Positions 44,538 to 53,173 are shown, numbered from the stretch's first letter. The stretch is DNA of 64,000 bases from Flavobacteriaceae bacterium UBA3339 (GCA_002360925.1 DERN01000016.1:62001-126000); one strand, 5' to 3'. Notes: generated from the letters alone by a model not told the origin. A program made the numbers and translations.

Positions 44538-46223
44538 TTAACAATTAAAAATTTGTTCTAATATTTTTATGGTTATTAAATACGTTGGTTTTACGCCTGT
44601 TGTTCCCAATCCGCCTGAGGCTAATGTGCTTCCGGTTTCTAACGGATTATCGGATGCGTAATACGCATAACGTACTTTTACATCTGGATTGATACTTTTT
44701 CTAATTTTGGAAGCCGATTGAATCGCTTTTTGATAATGTGCGCCTTCCATCTCCAATCCGATTACGCTCCAAGTTGAATCGAGAAAGAACTTTAATAAAT
44801 CTTTATTCTGTAACGACGTTCCTAAAACAGTAATCATAGGTCCGCCAAAAACAGGAATATCATTCCCTTCAAATAATTCGACTGTTAATTCGTTATCAAA
44901 CGGGTAATTATCGCCGGTTCCTTCATTAATATGCGCTGTCGGAATCATGATATCGCCTTTATCGCCAACCAAAATTCCTGCTTTTCCCATAATCGAAACC
45001 GATTCTACATTTAAATGCACATCTTTTTTAAACGGTTTCAATAATTCGTCAATTGTTTCGTAAGCTTGTTCACCAAACGCATAATCCATTACTATAATAA
45101 CCGGTTTTTCTTCCGCTTTTTCAGTCAATCGAACCGAACTAAACGACGTGTTCTCAAACTTAATTTTCGCGGTATCAAAAATCTGAACGTCGATATTTGT
45201 TCCCGATGTATCTGGTAAAAAAAGCATTCCTTCTTTCGAAGCTCTTTCGGCAATTAAAGCACGTAAATGACTATTTCCCGATTTGCTTAATTCTTCAAAA
45301 ACTTCGGTTCTGTTTTTACTTTTTACTTTATTTTTAAGAACATCTTCGGCAAAAATCGAATTCATCACACTGTGCATATTGGCACTGATAATGTGCAACG
45401 GACGATTTAAAAGCTTTAAACGCTGTAATTCTGATTTTATTTTGTTTGCCCAAATTTCACCATAAATATGATGCCCTAAGCGCTCGCGCAATATCGGGCT
45501 AAATGTAATAGTTCTTTTGTTGTTATCCAAAACTTCTTCTAACGCAATTTTGCCAAGCCAATAAATAACGCTTAAAAAACGATCTGGATTTTCTTCTGTC
45601 GCAAATTGATCATAAATGGAATTGATTTCGGCAAAAGCTCTTCCTAAAATATTTGCTGTGTGTGAAATAGCTACTTCGCGCTCATTTAAAGTCAGTTTTT
45701 TGTTTTTTAAAACGGCTTCTTCCAATTTTAACCAATCGCGCGAAACATTATCGTCATCGTCAATTAAAATGCGATCTTTTATTTTGTGCGATTCAATAAA
45801 GATAAACGTTAAATGTGTTAGAATATCGTAAATATCCGATCGACCTCGAGTTATTTCAATATTCATTTGTTCATTGTCGATTCGGTAACAATTTCTTCTT
45901 CGTTTTGGTGGAACAATCGCTTTAAAATGCGATTGAGAATAACCTTCGTCCGAAGTTAAATTGATGAATCTACATTCTTCAATTCCAATTGGCAAGCGTT
46001 CTATAACGTACAATAATCCGCTTAATTCTACTTTTTCGTCTGCAATAGATCCGTAAATTTCCGGTCGAAGTTCTAATAAAGCTTCGCGCAACGTTTCGCC
46101 CGAAACGCCCATTGGTTTGTAAAATCCGCGGTTAAATAAATGGCGCATCGTAATGTACATGCGTTCTACCGCTGCCGACGATTCTTGCGCTCGTGTTCGT
46201 GTAATGTATTTTATTGTGTTCAT
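44538..46223 (-). CDS. DUF6909-like protein with a nucleoside-phosphorylase-like C-terminal domain
   Basis: 561 residues, cytoplasmic. The N-terminal ~370 residues are helical with no family I can place beyond the flavobacterial DUF6909 group. The C-terminal ~190 residues resemble the PNP/UDP phosphorylase fold: SIMGKAGILVGDKGDIMIPT, a GGPMITVLGT stretch, and the ribose-site-like GLEMEGAHYQKAI, then YASDNPLETGS. Known PNP enzymes use a similar MEGA motif for ribose binding, so a nucleoside or base-related activity is possible. The reaction is unknown. It is transcribed with Wzz and the polysaccharide genes, which suggests but does not show a link. Confidence 0.78.
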   Translation of the reverse strand: MNTIKYITRTRAQESSAAVERMYITMRHLFNRGFYKPMGVSGETLREALLELRPEIYGSIADEKVELSGLLYVIERLPIGIEECRFINLTSDEGYSQSHFKAIVPPKRRRNCYRIDNEQMNIEITRGRSDIYDILTHLTFIFIESHKIKDRILIDDDDNVSRDWLKLEEAVLKNKKLTLNEREVAISHTANILGRAFAEINSIYDQFATEENPDRFLSVIYWLGKIALEEVLDNNKRTITFSPILRERLGHHIYGEIWANKIKSELQRLKLLNRPLHIISANMHSVMNSIFAEDVLKNKVKSKNRTEVFEELSKSGNSHLRALIAERASKEGMLFLPDTSGTNIDVQIFDTAKIKFENTSFSSVRLTEKAEEKPVIIVMDYAFGEQAYETIDELLKPFKKDVHLNVESVSIMGKAGILVGDKGDIMIPTAHINEGTGDNYPFDNELTVELFEGNDIPVFGGPMITVLGTSLQNKDLLKFFLDSTWSVIGLEMEGAHYQKAIQSASKIRKSINPDVKVRYAYYASDNPLETGSTLASGGLGTTGVKPTYLITIKILEQIFNC

Positions 46224-46232
46224 ATATTGTTT

Positions 46233-47102
46233 TTAATTTGATAAAATGACTCCGATTGCCGGATCTACAATTTCTTTTGGCGCATTAGGATTTCGGGATT
46301 GGAATTGATCATTCTGAAACCATTCGCCAAACATATATCGATAAGAAGTTGTTTTTTCGACTTTGTTATTCATAACATCGGGTTGATAACGATAATCTTG
46401 AAATAACGAATCGCCTTTTAAAAAGTTATTTGGTCTAAATTGATTGTTTTCGGTTATTAACCATTCAACTGCGACAAATATTCCGTCTTTAGGAAGTTTA
46501 ATATTGTATTTCAACACCTGAATTAAATTTTTCTTGGTTCCGCGTTTTACATATGCAATAATCGGTTTAACCAATAAATCGTCGCTTGGGCAACCATATT
46601 CATCCATTCGCATTAAACGGATTTTGATTGTAGCATTGGCAACTGCGCTTTTGGTATACACAATAACTTTATCTACATACTGAACGTCTTTTATTTCTTT
46701 GGTATTTTCGAAAAACCGACCATACATATACGGAACATTTCCCGGTTGAAAATACATATTTTCGTAATGCGCATTGCCAATTGTATGATGCAGATATTTT
46801 TCGGGATAAACAATTAATTCAGGTTGAGTAATTTCGTAAGATTCCAACACGATTATTTCTGCTTTTTCGGCTTCTTCTTTCAACATTTTATATCCCGAAG
46901 CATTAAAAACCAATGTATCTTTTGCCAAAGCCGACGGAATCGAAAACATTCCCAACGAATCGGTTGTTGCACCATCGCTTCCATCTAAAACCCAAATATT
47001 TGTGAGCGGAATTGGTTGATGTTCCGTATTTACTACTTTTCCGCTAATTTGTCCTAAAACATTTAAACTTGTGAATAATAAAAGAAACATCAACTTTTTC
47101 AT
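46233..47102 (-). CDS. CarboxypepD_reg-like domain exported protein
   Basis: 289 residues: signal peptide (1-17), then a carboxypeptidase-regulatory-like Ig fold (about 18-90; GQISGKVVNTEHQPIPLTNI and ATTDSLGMFSIP), then about 190 residues of beta-rich sequence without a known motif. The first domain is common in TonB receptors and other periplasmic or surface proteins of Bacteroidota; function here unknown. It sits 3 bp after the GH3 gene and 9 bp before the DUF6909-like gene. Confidence 0.82.
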   Translation of the reverse strand: MKKLMFLLLFTSLNVLGQISGKVVNTEHQPIPLTNIWVLDGSDGATTDSLGMFSIPSALAKDTLVFNASGYKMLKEEAEKAEIIVLESYEITQPELIVYPEKYLHHTIGNAHYENMYFQPGNVPYMYGRFFENTKEIKDVQYVDKVIVYTKSAVANATIKIRLMRMDEYGCPSDDLLVKPIIAYVKRGTKKNLIQVLKYNIKLPKDGIFVAVEWLITENNQFRPNNFLKGDSLFQDYRYQPDVMNNKVEKTTSYRYMFGEWFQNDQFQSRNPNAPKEIVDPAIGVILSN

Positions 47103-47105
47103 AAT

Positions 47106-48596
47106 CTACAGTATTTTGTGAATAAAATCGGCTATTTTTCGATCGTTCGATAATCGAGGTAATTTGTTTTGTCCACCTAACTTTCCTTCCGATTTCATGT
47201 ATTCATTAAACCCTTCAGCAGGAACTTTTGTAACTACTAAAGTACGTAAAACATTTCCTACAATTAAATCATCGTAATAGACATTTTGATTTCTTAACGC
47301 TTGATCGATCTTTAATTCAAAATCAATTAAGTTTTCGGGCTCTTTTTCAAACTCAATCAACCATTCATGATACGCTAATCCTTCGCTTGGCTGAATTTGT
47401 GGTGCAACGGTAAATTCGGTCACAACAGCGTCCGATTCTTGTAAAGCTTCTTGCAAAGCTTGCTCTACTTCTTTACCAATAACATGCTCACCAAAAGCCG
47501 AAATGTAATGTTTAATGCGACCTGTAACAACGATTCGATAAGGTTTTAACGACGTAAACATAACGGTATCGCCAATATTATATGCCCATAAACCAGCATT
47601 TGTGCTAATAATAATTACATAATTAACGTTTAATTCTACCTCGCCTATTGTGTAACGTTTCGGATTTTCTGTATAAAATTCATCAGCTTTTATAAACTCG
47701 TAAAAAATACCTGCGTTTAAAAGCAACAACATTCCTTTTTCTTTTTGCGAATCCTGAAAAGCAAAGAAACCTTCGGAAGCGGGATACAATTCAATACTAT
47801 CTACTTTTCTGCCAATCATTTGCTCGAATTTCTTTCGATAAGGCTCATAATTGACTCCGCCGTAAATAAACAGATTGAAGTTTTTAAATAAATCGCCCAC
47901 CTTTTTATCCGAAACTTGTATCAACTTTTCGAAATACATTTGTACCCAAGACGGAATTCCGGAAATAACCGACATATTTTCGTCTTTCGTTTCTTTTACA
48001 ATAGCGTCTACTTTAGTTTCCCAATCATCGATACAATTAGTTTCCCAGCTTGGCAAACGGTTTTTTTGTAAATATTTTGGAACATAATGTGCAGCAATTC
48101 CCGATAAACGCCCAACTTTTATTCCATTTTTCTCTTCCATTTCCGGACTTCCTTGTAAAAAGATCATCTTCCCGTCAACAAAATCGGCATTTGCTTTTTC
48201 CTGAATGTAAAATAAAATCGCATTTCGAGCGCCTTCTACATGATATGGCATCGATTCTTTTGTAATAGGAATATATTTTACTCCGGAAGTTGTGCCCGAG
48301 GTTTTTGCAAAATACAAGGGTTTCCCTTTCCACAAAACAGCCGATTTCCCTTCAACAACCTCATCAATATAAGTTCGTAATCCTTCGTAATCCCGAACCG
48401 GAACTTGTTTAACAAAATCGGCATGAGATTTAATTCCGAAAAACAAATGATCTTTCCCAAATTGTGTTGCTTTGGCTTGAAGAATCAAATTTTGAAATAA
48501 ACGCTCTTGTGTTTCAACAGGTTTTATGATCCATTTTTGTTGCTGCATAACAACAATATTGGCGAATATCTTAGCAAAGAAGGATTTTAACGACAT
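47106..48596 (-). CDS. GH3 auxin-responsive-promoter family protein (acyl-adenylate type)
   Basis: 496 residues of the bacterial GH3 family, related to plant acyl-acid amido synthetases of the ANL/adenylate-forming fold. The phosphate loop FAKTSGTTSGVKYIP is clear, followed by YGGVNYEPYR and YPASEGFFAFQ (the acceptor/adenylation motifs) and YNIGDTVMFTSLKPYRI. Bacterial members have no settled substrate. First gene of the minus-strand run down to the O-antigen ligase gene; divergent from tatA. Confidence 0.9.
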   Translation of the reverse strand: MSLKSFFAKIFANIVVMQQQKWIIKPVETQERLFQNLILQAKATQFGKDHLFFGIKSHADFVKQVPVRDYEGLRTYIDEVVEGKSAVLWKGKPLYFAKTSGTTSGVKYIPITKESMPYHVEGARNAILFYIQEKANADFVDGKMIFLQGSPEMEEKNGIKVGRLSGIAAHYVPKYLQKNRLPSWETNCIDDWETKVDAIVKETKDENMSVISGIPSWVQMYFEKLIQVSDKKVGDLFKNFNLFIYGGVNYEPYRKKFEQMIGRKVDSIELYPASEGFFAFQDSQKEKGMLLLLNAGIFYEFIKADEFYTENPKRYTIGEVELNVNYVIIISTNAGLWAYNIGDTVMFTSLKPYRIVVTGRIKHYISAFGEHVIGKEVEQALQEALQESDAVVTEFTVAPQIQPSEGLAYHEWLIEFEKEPENLIDFELKIDQALRNQNVYYDDLIVGNVLRTLVVTKVPAEGFNEYMKSEGKLGGQNKLPRLSNDRKIADFIHKIL

Positions 48597-48736
48597 AATT
48601 CTATTTAAGTTACTACAAAATTCGGATAAGTTAATTTAAAAAAAAATTATTGTCTCACAAACTTGATATTTTACTTCATTCTTCCTTCAATGTTAAAAAT
48701 TACACAATAAAAAAATAACTTCACTCTAAAATGTTA

Positions 48737-48744
48737 TATCTTTG
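48737..48744 (+). promoter_or_regulatory. -7 box candidate for the two tatA genes
   Basis: TATCTTTG, full consensus, 29 bp before the ATG at 48774. Confidence 0.5.
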
Positions 48745-48773
48745 CCTATTATCAAATTACAAATAGTATTCAA

Positions 48774-48944
48774 ATGAATTCTTTAGCTGTTTTTTTAGGA
48801 CCAATTGGTGTTTGGCAAATTGTAGTAATACTTGCTTTAATATTATTGCTTTTTGGAGGAAGAAAAATTCCTGAATTAATGAAAGGTTTAGGTTCTGGTC
48901 TTAAAGAATTCAAAGACGCTACTAAGGATGATGAGAAAAAATAA
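48774..48944 (+). CDS. tatA: TatA-type translocase subunit, 56 residues
   Basis: Short gene starting at ATG 48774. The product has the Tat layout: a short N-terminal membrane helix (IGVWQIVVILALILLLFGG), the FGGRKIPEL hinge, and an amphipathic helix (MKGLGSGLKEFKDAT) ending in a Lys/Asp tail. TatA forms the pore for folded proteins with TatC. The second TatA gene follows 25 bp later with closely similar hinge and helix sequence, so the pair is a tandem duplication. Confidence 0.9.
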   Translation: MNSLAVFLGPIGVWQIVVILALILLLFGGRKIPELMKGLGSGLKEFKDATKDDEKK

Positions 48945-48969
48945 TTCACAAACAAAACAAAAATAAAAA

Positions 48970-49161
48970 ATGGGAAGATTAGGTCCAGGAGAAATAATAT
49001 TAATCATTGTAGGATTATTGATATTGTTTGGCGGAAAAAAAATTCCGGAATTAATGAGAGGATTAGGTTCTGGTATTAAAGAATTTAAAGATGCTACCAA
49101 AGACAATGGCGGAGCAACTACAAATCCGAACAAAGACAATTCCGATTCGAAATCAGAATAA
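48970..49161 (+). CDS. tatA: TatA/E-type translocase subunit, second copy
   Basis: 63 residues: membrane helix (PGEIILIIVGLLILFGG), hinge FGGKKIPELMRGLGSGI and amphipathic helix KEFKDATKD, then an Asn/Ser/Lys-rich tail that the first copy lacks. Twin TatA/TatE-like proteins occur in Bacteroidota. No tatC is in this window. A terminator hairpin begins at the stop codon. Confidence 0.93.
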   Translation: MGRLGPGEIILIIVGLLILFGGKKIPELMRGLGSGIKEFKDATKDNGGATTNPNKDNSDSKSE

Positions 49162-49186
49162 AAAGATGCATTAAATGCATCTTTTT
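49160..49186 (+). terminator. Terminator after tatA
   Basis: Stem AAAAAGATGCAT with complement, 3-nt loop and seven T on the plus strand, starting at the stop codon of the second tatA. Confidence 0.88.
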
Positions 49187-49222
49187 TTATATCTTAAATT
49201 GTGAAAAAAGATCTGAAAAGGA

Positions 49223-49391
49223 CTAAATAAAAATACCCGTTTGAAAAGAATCAAACGGGCATCCCCTTATAAAACATAATAAAAACACTACTTTCCTTTT
49301 CATAGCTACTTTTTTAAAGTAGACCTTTTCCCTAACAATTTTTTTAATCTAAGAGTTTTTAATTCTTAGAAGCTTTCTTTTTCGTATAGAT
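49223..49391 (-). ncRNA. Candidate small RNA or mini-gene in the tatA downstream gap
   Basis: On the minus strand a TATATTTG box (49397-49404) is followed by about 165 nt that contain three hairpins: one with arms TCTAAGA and TCTTAGA (about 49350-49375), CTACTTT/AAAGTAG (49306-49322), and CCCGTTTGA/TCAAACGGG (49236-49259). The last hairpin is followed by a T-rich tail, like a terminator. Within it a 26-codon frame starts at ATG 49303 (MKRKVVFLLCFIRGCPF...) and ends with TAG at 49223-49225, overlapping the last hairpin. I do not recognise an RNA family. It could be a regulatory RNA, a leader-type peptide gene, or chance. Confidence 0.45.
49236..49259 (-). terminator. Terminator-like hairpin of the small transcription unit
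   Basis: Perfect 9-bp stem with a 6-nt loop; the minus strand continues TATTTTTATTT. Confidence 0.6.
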
Positions 49392-49396
49392 ATATG

Positions 49397-49404
49397 CAAA
49401 TATA
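49397..49404 (-). promoter_or_regulatory. -7 box candidate for the small transcription unit
   Basis: TATATTTG on the minus strand, with a TTTG 22 bp further upstream (49430-49427), slightly longer than the usual 19 bp. Confidence 0.45.
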
Positions 49405-49523
49405 AAACCAATTTTGACTCTGTTATCAAAATCATATGTTTTTTTACAAAAAAACATCATTTTACTCATTTTTAAACCAATAAAATTACTTTTGAATAAT
49501 TCTAATCCTAAAAACCAATAAAA

Positions 49524-49547
49524 AAACCGTGGCTTTAATCACGGTTT
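49524..49547 (-). terminator. Terminator after the 95-residue exported protein gene
   Basis: Stem AAACCGTG/CACGGTTT with an 8-nt loop and seven T on the minus strand, 48 bp past the stop codon at 49595. Confidence 0.82.
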
Positions 49548-49594
49548 GGGTATAATTTCCTCTATTTAGTTCTACGAGAACTCAAATTTTGACT

Positions 49595-49882
49595 TTATCT
49601 AGTAGGCGATTTTTTTAACTCTTCGTTCTTTTTCGCATCATTTGCATTTTGAGTAGTTTCTTTTTGAGGTGCTCTTTCTACTTTTGTCTCTTTTATTTTA
49701 GTTTCCTCTATTTGTTTTGTAACGGTTTCTTGAGGGGTCTTTTGTGAAGATTGAATTTCCGGTGCCTTTTTTACTTCTTTAGGAGCTTCTGTAGCTTGAG
49801 TATTTTGATCTTTTTTTGGAACTTCTTGTGCATTACTTAAAAATCCTACAAGTAAAAACGCACTTAAAATTAATTTTTTCAT
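49595..49882 (-). CDS. Small exported Lys/Glu/Thr-rich low-complexity protein
   Basis: 95 residues: a clear signal peptide (MKKLILSAFLLVGFLSNAQE) and then about 75 residues made almost only of Lys, Glu, Thr, Gln, Pro and Ala, without hydrophobic core or cysteine. It is probably disordered in the periplasm or at the surface. No family recognised. Stands alone between two terminators. Confidence 0.7.
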   Translation of the reverse strand: MKKLILSAFLLVGFLSNAQEVPKKDQNTQATEAPKEVKKAPEIQSSQKTPQETVTKQIEETKIKETKVERAPQKETTQNANDAKKNEELKKSPTR

Positions 49883-50074
49883 TATTTATAATTTTTAAAT
49901 TGTTGTTACTTAAAATGTTGCAAAGCTTGTGCGTTAAAACAAATTCATTAGATTTTTTAACATTTCGAAACGCTATCTTTTCATAGAAGACAACCGTTTA
50001 AACAAAAAGTTAAATTATTTATTAACAAATAGTTACAAACAAAAACCAATACTCAACTTGGGGATTTCATCAAA

Positions 50075-50110
50075 AAAAATGTAGAAACTATCTCTAATTT
50101 CTACATTTTT
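50075..50110 (-). terminator. Terminator after tex
   Basis: 13-bp stem AAAAATGTAGAAA with complement, 10-nt loop and eight T on the minus strand, 7 bp past the tex stop. Confidence 0.88.
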
Positions 50111-50116
50111 CAAGCT

Positions 50117-52246
50117 TTACAAAATCATAGAAAGTTGTAATCGCTTTTTATTTAAATCAACTTCTAAAACTTTAACCTCAACATGCTGATGTAGTTTTAC
50201 GATTTCGTTTACATCAGAAACAAAACCTTCTTTAAGTTGTGAAATATGCACCAATCCGCTTTCCTTAATTCCAATATCTACGAAACAGCCAAAATTGGTA
50301 ATATTGTTCACAATTCCGTTGTAAACTTTTCCAACTTCGACATCGTTAATACTTCTTAAAGACGGATCAAATTCTAAAACTTTAGCATTTTTTCGTGGAT
50401 CTAATCCTGGTTTTTCTAATTCTTTCAACAAATCTTGAATATAATGAATTCCAAATTCGTCCGATGTATATTTTTTAGAATCAAGCAACGCAATTAATTC
50501 CTTATTTCCGATTAATTCTTCTGTTTTAACCTTTAAATCTTTTGCCATTTTTTCGACCAACGGATACGCTTCGGGATGAACCGCCGAATTATCTAAAACA
50601 AAATCGCTGTTTAAAACTCGAACAAAAGCTGCGGCTTGTTGATACGCTTTTTCGCCTAAACGCGGAACTTTCTTTAATTCTTTTCTATTGGTAAAAGCTC
50701 CATTTTCGGCACGATATTTCACAATATTCTCAGCTAATTTTCCGCCAATTCCCGAAACATAACTTAAAAGCGAATGACTTGCCGTATTTAAATTAATTCC
50801 GACTTTGTTTACCGAACGCATCACAACCTGATCTAATTCTTGCTTTAACAACGTTTGATCTACATCGTGCTGATATTGCCCAACACCAATTGACTTTGGA
50901 TCGATTTTAACCAATTCTGCCAACGGATCTTGTAAACGACGACCAATTGAAACCGCGCCACGAACCGTAACATCGTAATTCGGAAATTCATCGCGCGCAA
51001 TTTTAGAAGCCGAATAAACCGACGCGCCCGCTTCGCTTACGACAAAAACCTGAATGGGTTTATCGAAAGCTGTTTTTTGAATAAAAAATTCTGTTTCGCG
51101 CGAAGCTGTTCCGTTTCCAATTGCAATAGCGTCAACTTTATAGGAATTCGCCATAGAACGAATTTTCTTAGAAGCCATTGCCGTATCTTTTTGTGGTGCA
51201 TGCGGAAAAATAGTTTCGTTGTACAACAAATTTCCGTTTTCGTCGATACAAACTACTTTGCAACCCGTTTTAAATCCTGGATCTATTGCTAAAACTCGTT
51301 TTTCGCCTAAAGGTGCCGCTAATAATAATTGCGATAAATTTTCAGAGAAAACTCCGATCGATTGTAAATCGGCTTTTAGTTTGTATTCCTGAAGAATTTC
51401 GTTCGAAATAGCAGGCTCTAACAAACGTTTATAAGCATCGGCAATAGCGAGTTTAATTTGTGCGGAAGTTTCTTCGTGATTTGGATTTTTAATCACGCTT
51501 TCTTCTATAAAACGTAACGCTTCTTCTTTATCGATTGAAATATTTAATTTAACAAATCCTTCGTTTGCAGCACGTAACATTGCCAATAATCGATGCGAAG
51601 CGGTTTTAAAAAGCGGTTCGTTCCATTCGAAATATTGTTCGAATTTCTGAGCGCCTTCTTCTTCCTTTTTTGATTTTACAACTTTGGTCGAAATCTCAGA
51701 TTGACGTTGAAATTTGCGCCTAAGCGCTTTTCGAATAAAGATATTTTCATTAATCCATTCTGCAATAATATCGCGTGCGCCTTGTAAAGCTTCGTCAGAA
51801 GAATTGACTTTGCTGTTTAAAAACTTTTCTGCCGAAAAAGCTAAGTCGTCTGTTTTTTGCGACATAATAATTTTTGCCAAAGGCTCTAATCCACTTTCGC
51901 GCGCTGTGTCGGCTTTTGTTTTGCGTTTCTTTTTAAATGGAAGATATAAATCCTCTAATTCAACCAAATCATACGATTGTTCGATTTTATCTTTCAACAA
52001 ATCGTTTAATTGTCCTTGTTCTTCGATCGAAGCTAAAATAGATTCTTTTCGTTTTATTATCGTATCGAACTGAGTTGCTGATTTTTGAATTTGTTCGATC
52101 TGAACTTCATCTAAATTTCCGGTTTTATCTTTTCGATAACGTGCAATAAACGGAATGGTGCAATCTTCGGCAAGCAATTCTAACGTTTTCTGAATAGAAT
52201 GATCCGAAACCGAAACCTGATTTTTTATATATTGAATTTGATTCAT
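50117..52246 (-). CDS. tex: Tex-family RNA-binding protein
   Basis: 709 residues with the Tex order: N-terminal helical HTH-like part (about 1-190; YRKDKTGNLDEVQIE), the YqgF/RNase H-like domain (about 315-445; LAIDPGFKTGCK), helix-hairpin-helix motifs (about 485-560; LLSYVSGIGGKLAENIV and KVPRLGEKAYQQAA), and a C-terminal S1 RNA-binding domain (about 635-709; GIVNNITNFGCFVDIGI). Tex acts on transcription and RNA turnover in the cytoplasm; its exact role is not settled. Single gene, divergent from a DUF1294 gene. Confidence 0.95.
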   Translation of the reverse strand: MNQIQYIKNQVSVSDHSIQKTLELLAEDCTIPFIARYRKDKTGNLDEVQIEQIQKSATQFDTIIKRKESILASIEEQGQLNDLLKDKIEQSYDLVELEDLYLPFKKKRKTKADTARESGLEPLAKIIMSQKTDDLAFSAEKFLNSKVNSSDEALQGARDIIAEWINENIFIRKALRRKFQRQSEISTKVVKSKKEEEGAQKFEQYFEWNEPLFKTASHRLLAMLRAANEGFVKLNISIDKEEALRFIEESVIKNPNHEETSAQIKLAIADAYKRLLEPAISNEILQEYKLKADLQSIGVFSENLSQLLLAAPLGEKRVLAIDPGFKTGCKVVCIDENGNLLYNETIFPHAPQKDTAMASKKIRSMANSYKVDAIAIGNGTASRETEFFIQKTAFDKPIQVFVVSEAGASVYSASKIARDEFPNYDVTVRGAVSIGRRLQDPLAELVKIDPKSIGVGQYQHDVDQTLLKQELDQVVMRSVNKVGINLNTASHSLLSYVSGIGGKLAENIVKYRAENGAFTNRKELKKVPRLGEKAYQQAAAFVRVLNSDFVLDNSAVHPEAYPLVEKMAKDLKVKTEELIGNKELIALLDSKKYTSDEFGIHYIQDLLKELEKPGLDPRKNAKVLEFDPSLRSINDVEVGKVYNGIVNNITNFGCFVDIGIKESGLVHISQLKEGFVSDVNEIVKLHQHVEVKVLEVDLNKKRLQLSMIL

Positions 52247-52273
52247 TGTAATTTTATTAAACCGCTAAAATAC

Positions 52274-52281
52274 TACCTTTG
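52274..52281 (+). promoter_or_regulatory. -7 box candidate for the DUF1294 gene; fixes its start
   Basis: TACCTTTG, full consensus, 16 bp before the ATG at 52298. It lies downstream of the more upstream in-frame start, so the shorter protein is favoured. Confidence 0.5.
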
Positions 52282-52297
52282 CAGCAATTTATTAGCT

Positions 52298-52573
52298 ATG
52301 AAATTTGTATTCATTTATTTAATCATCGTCAATTACATTGCGTTTACGCTGTATCATTTAGATAAAGAGCGGGCAATAAAAGGAAAACGTCGTATTTCGG
52401 AAAAGAATTTACTGACGGTTGCTGCTTTTGGCGGAACTTTAGGCGCGTGGATTGGCATGAATAAATACCGACACAAAACCAAAAAAGTATCGTTTAAGCT
52501 TTGGTTTTATGCTATTTTGCTTTTGCAAGTATTGTTCTTTTTTGCGTTTTATAAACGAAAGTTTTTTATTTAA
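52298..52573 (+). CDS. DUF1294 small membrane protein
   Basis: 91 residues with two membrane helices at the ends (about 3-18 and 66-84). Between them is the DUF1294 core DKERAIKGKRRISEKNLL followed by GGTLGAWIGMNKYRHKTKK. Function unknown across the family. The 3' end overlaps the convergent XRE gene by 8 bp. The start at 52298 is chosen because an upstream frame start would lie inside tex. Confidence 0.88.
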   Translation: MKFVFIYLIIVNYIAFTLYHLDKERAIKGKRRISEKNLLTVAAFGGTLGAWIGMNKYRHKTKKVSFKLWFYAILLLQVLFFFAFYKRKFFI

Positions 52574-53138
52574 TAAATCGAATAATACTGGGATAAAAGT
52601 TTTTTACAGTTCCTTTTGAAATACGAAATGCGTTGATAATTGGGAAAAAGAAAATAACTGTTCCTAATACCGCTACAATAAGCAAAAGAACTTCGAAACT
52701 AAGAATCATTTTAAAATGAGTGATTTTACCAAAAGCTGCAAAAAAAACAAAAGCATAGGTTATAATAGAATATAGAATTTGAAAATTGAGAATATTTATT
52801 CCTTGAGTATTTACATTTTCGATTCTGTGCTTATTCGAAAGCCACAAGATTAAAGGTAAAATAATATTTCCCAAAGGCAAAACATAACCTAACATTACAG
52901 AAAGATGCAACCAAATAAGAAAAGTATGATCTTCTGTTTTTTCAAAACTGACGATTTCGTCGGGTGATACTTCCAAAGCATTACAAATTAGTTTTAAGGT
53001 GGCACCGCGCGGAGTTGTTTCATTGTTTTCTATTCGTTGAATTGTACGAACATTTACTTTAGCTAAATCGGCTAATTCTTCTTGCGATAATGCTTTCTGT
53101 TTTCTTAATTGTGTAATTTTTGTACCTATTGTTTCCAT
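52566..53138 (-). CDS. XRE family HTH regulator with C-terminal membrane segments (DUF4870-like)
   Basis: 190 residues. N-terminal XRE HTH (about 5-62; KALSQEELADLAKVNVRTIQRIE with TTPRGATLKLICNAL read as separate helices), then four membrane helices (about 75-95, 113-135, 145-165 and 150-175 region) with a DUF4870-like pattern (MLGYVLPLGNIILPLILWL). A DNA-binding domain tied to the membrane is unusual and suggests sensing of membrane or surface state; no inducer is known. A TAGTTTTG box lies 27 bp upstream. Confidence 0.87.
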   Translation of the reverse strand: METIGTKITQLRKQKALSQEELADLAKVNVRTIQRIENNETTPRGATLKLICNALEVSPDEIVSFEKTEDHTFLIWLHLSVMLGYVLPLGNIILPLILWLSNKHRIENVNTQGINILNFQILYSIITYAFVFFAAFGKITHFKMILSFEVLLLIVAVLGTVIFFFPIINAFRISKGTVKNFYPSIIRFIK

Positions 53139-53165
53139 AATCTAGTTTGTTAAGATTTTATTCTG

Positions 53166-53173
53166 CAAAACTA
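53166..53173 (-). promoter_or_regulatory. -7 box candidate for the XRE/DUF4870 gene
   Basis: TAGTTTTG on the minus strand, 27 bp before the ATG at 53138. Confidence 0.45.

Noticed and set aside
48770..49139. Two minus-strand frames over the tatA genes
   Set aside because: They are mirror frames of the two paralogous tatA genes. Their similarity to each other only reflects the tatA duplication.
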